A stretch of DNA of 64,000 nucleotides from Arthrobacter sp. 24S4-2 (lineage in GTDB: Bacteria > Actinomycetota > Actinomycetes > Actinomycetales > Micrococcaceae): positions 2,542,001-2,606,000 of the forward strand of contig NZ_CP040018.1 of the NCBI RefSeq assembly GCF_005280255.1, written 5' to 3'. Position 1 is the stretch's first letter; each line of letters opens with the position of its first letter. Below are positions 62,203 through 64,000 of the stretch, in pieces. The notes under the pieces are model-generated. The model was not told the origin of the DNA and made no database searches. It was given only the letters and a program-made list of their open reading frames with translations. The position numbers and the translations under genes were made by a program.

Positions 62203-63095
62203 TGAGCAAGTACGAATTCATCGATTCCCAAAAAGCTCAGCCCGCCAATCTCAATTCGGTCGTGAAAATGTGCCGCTGGTTGGCCGTCTCGACGTCCGGT
62301 TTCTATCACTGGGCCACCCGCCCGCAATCGGCCACAGCGGCCCGCCGCCAGGGCCTGACCGCGCGGATCCAGCACTTCTTCGAGGAGTCCGAGGGCACCT
62401 ACGGCTACCGGCGCATCCACGCCGACCTCGCCGCGGAACAGACCGAGTGCTCACCCGAGCTGGTGCGGCAGATCATGCGCCACCAAGGCCTGGTGGCCTG
62501 TCAACCACGCCCGTTCCGCATCACCACCGAGGCTGATGCTGAGGCAGCCGCGGGCATGCCCGACCTCCTCAAGCGGGACTTCACCGCCGACCGCCCCGGG
62601 ATGAAGTTCGTCGGCGACATCACCTACATCCACACCTGGCAAGGATTCGTCTACCTCGCCACCGTCATCGACTGCTACTCAAAGAAAGTCGTCGGCTGGT
62701 CCATCGCCGATCACATGCGCACCGAGCTCGTCGCCGACGCGCTCAAGAACGCCGCCGCCACAACCCGGATCGAGCCTGACGCGATCTGGCACTCCGACCG
62801 GGGCAGCGTCTACACATCGACCGATTTCAGGGCCCTGGTAGCCAGCCTCGGTATGCGCTCCTCGATGGGACGCACCGGCGTGTGCTGGGACAACAGCATG
62901 GCCGAATCGTTCTTCTCAGCCCTGAAAAACGAGCGTGTGTACCGGACCGTTTATGCGACAAAATCACAAGCCCGGAGCGACGTCATTCGCTACATCGAGG
63001 GGTTTTACAACAGCCGGCGCCGTCACTCCGCGCTCGGTTACCGGCGGCCCAACGAAGTCCACTATGGTTATCAACAGCCAGCCTTGGCAGCGTAG
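62202..63095 (+). CDS. Second IS3 element OrfB, DDE transposase
   Basis: 297 residues from GTG 62202, overlapping the OrfA stop (TAGTG). The helical N-domain GTYGYRRIHADLAAEQTECS precedes the catalytic residues in FVGDITYIHTWQGF, WHSDRGSVYTSTDF and DNSMAESFFSALKNERVY. The IS3-type ending YNSRRRHSALGYRRPNEVHY is complete. A fusion with OrfA by -1 slippage is the likely active product. Confidence 0.92.
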   Translation: MSKYEFIDSQKAQPANLNSVVKMCRWLAVSTSGFYHWATRPQSATAARRQGLTARIQHFFEESEGTYGYRRIHADLAAEQTECSPELVRQIMRHQGLVACQPRPFRITTEADAEAAAGMPDLLKRDFTADRPGMKFVGDITYIHTWQGFVYLATVIDCYSKKVVGWSIADHMRTELVADALKNAAATTRIEPDAIWHSDRGSVYTSTDFRALVASLGMRSSMGRTGVCWDNSMAESFFSALKNERVYRTVYATKSQARSDVIRYIEGFYNSRRRHSALGYRRPNEVHYGYQQPALAA

Positions 63096-63137
63096 AAGAA
63101 TCCACTAATTCCGCTGTCCGAAATCACCGCAGCAGCT

Positions 63138-63400
63138 CAGCCGCGCAGGCTCTGGATGAGGACCTGGTAGCCGCGCTCGGCGATCAGCCGCGACACGAGG
63201 ACGTTGGCTGACCCCCTCCCATACGGCGTGCGGATCAACACCACCGGCGCCCGCTCATCGGTCACCGGAAAATACCGGTCCGCCAACAGAACCACCCCAT
63301 CCCGCGCTGGGATCGCCAGATCACGCTGCACCCCTACGGATGGCGACCGAACCGGCGGAAGACCGAGCAGCCACCCCAGAAGCCGGCCTGACATACTCAT
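63138..63400 (-). pseudogene. CocE/NonD-type hydrolase, N-terminal fragment
   Basis: From ATG 63400 (or 63394): a hydrophobic start, then VQRDLAIPARDGVVLLADRY and APVVLIRTPYGRGSANVLVS, the family's N-terminal strand and oxyanion region. It ends at SLRG where the second IS3 element entered. Joined with the other two fragments the gene would encode roughly 560 residues. Confidence 0.85.
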
Positions 63401-63758
63401 TGCCTCACCCCGATTTGTCCCATGAGATGACCTCCCTAGAGGGTCGGGCGCCCGGATCCTTCTAAAACGAACACAGGCCTTCAGCACCAGGCAGACTTCG
63501 GGCAGAAAGCTTGCTGCTGAAGCGGACGTACTTGAAGAGTTGCCGCTGCAGATAAGCATGCATGTTCTTCGGATACCAGCCACTCTCGAGGTGAGGGAAC
63601 TTCTGGGAGGGGCGTTAGGAGGACGATAAGTTTTCCCGGGCCGGCGTATGAAATGTGTTAAAACCGGCTCGAGGCGTTTCCATCGGTGATGCGATGGAGG
63701 AAGCGGCTGCTGCGGACTTATTGGGACAGCGGCCCTTCTTCGGAGGAGCAGAACCACG
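63401..63758. other. Intergenic region between divergent genes
   Basis: It holds the promoters of the broken hydrolase gene and of the gene at 63759. ACCTCCCTAGAGGGT near 63428 is a partial dyad. I see no gene. Confidence 0.4.
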
Positions 63759-64000
63759 ATGAACCCCTCAAGGCGGCCTGAGCCGCACAACTCTTCCGTT
63801 CCGGGCCGGGCGGATATCCCCGACGATTTCATTGCTGTCGATGACACCGCTGACTTTAGCTACTACCGGTCCGAACAGGACCTTCTTGCTGGCTTTGAGT
63901 CTGTGGGGGAGGCTCGAAGCATTGTTGACCGCCACGGAACCAATTATTGTCTGGCCCTTGACGCCAACCGGCGCATCGTCTTGGGACCTTCCCTCGGCCC
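63759..64000 (+). CDS. Unidentified gene, 3' end cut by window edge
   Basis: An open frame of 80 codons runs off the right edge from ATG 63759, with GGAGGAG nine bases upstream. It begins MNPSRRPEPHNSSVPGRADI and continues DDTADFSYYRSEQDLLAGFE and NYCLALDANRRIVLGPSLG. It looks soluble, acidic and natural in composition. I do not recognise the family. Confidence 0.65.
   Translation, partial: MNPSRRPEPHNSSVPGRADIPDDFIAVDDTADFSYYRSEQDLLAGFESVGEARSIVDRHGTNYCLALDANRRIVLGPSLG

Larger units (their letters stand above)
61856..63137 (+). mobile_element. Second IS3-family insertion sequence, about 1282 bp
   Basis: Flanked by CAG at 61853-61855 and 63138-63140. Ends are imperfect: AGATCTCGGACAGTGG at the left and, read inward, TGATTTCGGACAGCGG near the right, where 11 extra bases precede the repeat. 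It carries orfA and orfB with an A6G slippery site. Removing the element and one CAG restores SLRG-CGSSG across the hydrolase gene. Confidence 0.88.

Noticed and set aside
1..64000. CRISPR arrays, tRNA, rRNA, plasmid replication or partition genes
   Set aside because: Looked for repeat-spacer patterns, cloverleaf and rRNA-like conserved stretches and ParA/Rep motifs; none seen.

Overview
The window is high-GC DNA from an actinobacterium. Arsenate reductases of mycothiol and thioredoxin type, a mycobacterial DinB2-like polymerase, a WS/DGAT acyltransferase, many GTG/TTG starts and the general gene repertoire suggest an Arthrobacter/Pseudarthrobacter-like member of the Micrococcaceae. That assignment rests on remembered family resemblance, not on a search. 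No rRNA, tRNA, CRISPR array or replication gene is visible. Transposable elements at both ends, many remnants, and resistance and ion-transport cargo point to an accessory region (genomic island or large plasmid).

Layout. 0-3.4 kb: a cut IS30-family transposase gene, an IS110-family transposase gene, a serine recombinase and an orphan palindrome. 3.6-17.4 kb: ordinary accessory genes, namely a WYL regulator with a VOC protein, a drug-efflux MFS with its TetR repressor and a perfect operator palindrome, a TMEM175-type channel, a DinB2-like polymerase, a WS/DGAT, a YbdK-type ligase and a CPA2 antiporter. 17.5-21.7 kb: an aromatic side-chain cleavage set (AAHS-type MFS, carotenoid/stilbene-cleaving oxygenase, aldehyde dehydrogenase). 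21.9-24.0 kb: a SulP anion transporter divergent from a MerR regulator. 24.1-33.8 kb: a large arsenic island with Acr3, three ArsC-type reductases, TrxB, an FMO-like flavoprotein, an MFS, ArsR, a broken ArsN-like acetyltransferase, and ArsD/ArsA. A 26-residue cysteine-rich peptide is encoded inside its main operon.

35.8-44.0 kb: a complete V/A-type rotary ATPase operon (G/H-C-I-K-F-E-A-B-D) ending in a universal stress protein. It is tightly coupled by 4-bp and similar overlaps. This is unusual for a group that normally relies on F-type ATP synthase. It is followed to 55.5 kb by a concentration of ion and stress genes: an APC permease, two more Usp proteins, a CPA1 antiporter, an ArsB/NhaD-type transporter paired with a CBS protein, and a TrkH potassium transporter overlapping a KimA/KUP-like APC carrier. 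The simplest reading is a cation, pH and potassium homeostasis block organised around a proton- or sodium-pumping V-ATPase.

55.9-64 kb: an ABC exporter with a shortened ATPase and a broken permease, an alpha/beta hydrolase, and one CocE/NonD-type hydrolase gene split into three pieces by two different IS3-family elements. Each element has a 3-bp target duplication, so the original reading frame can be rebuilt. The window ends inside an unidentified gene.

Many genes are broken by single-base frameshifts. Most of those I checked are repaired by adding one G or C to a short G/C run, so several of the frameshifted genes may really be intact and the breaks may be consensus errors.
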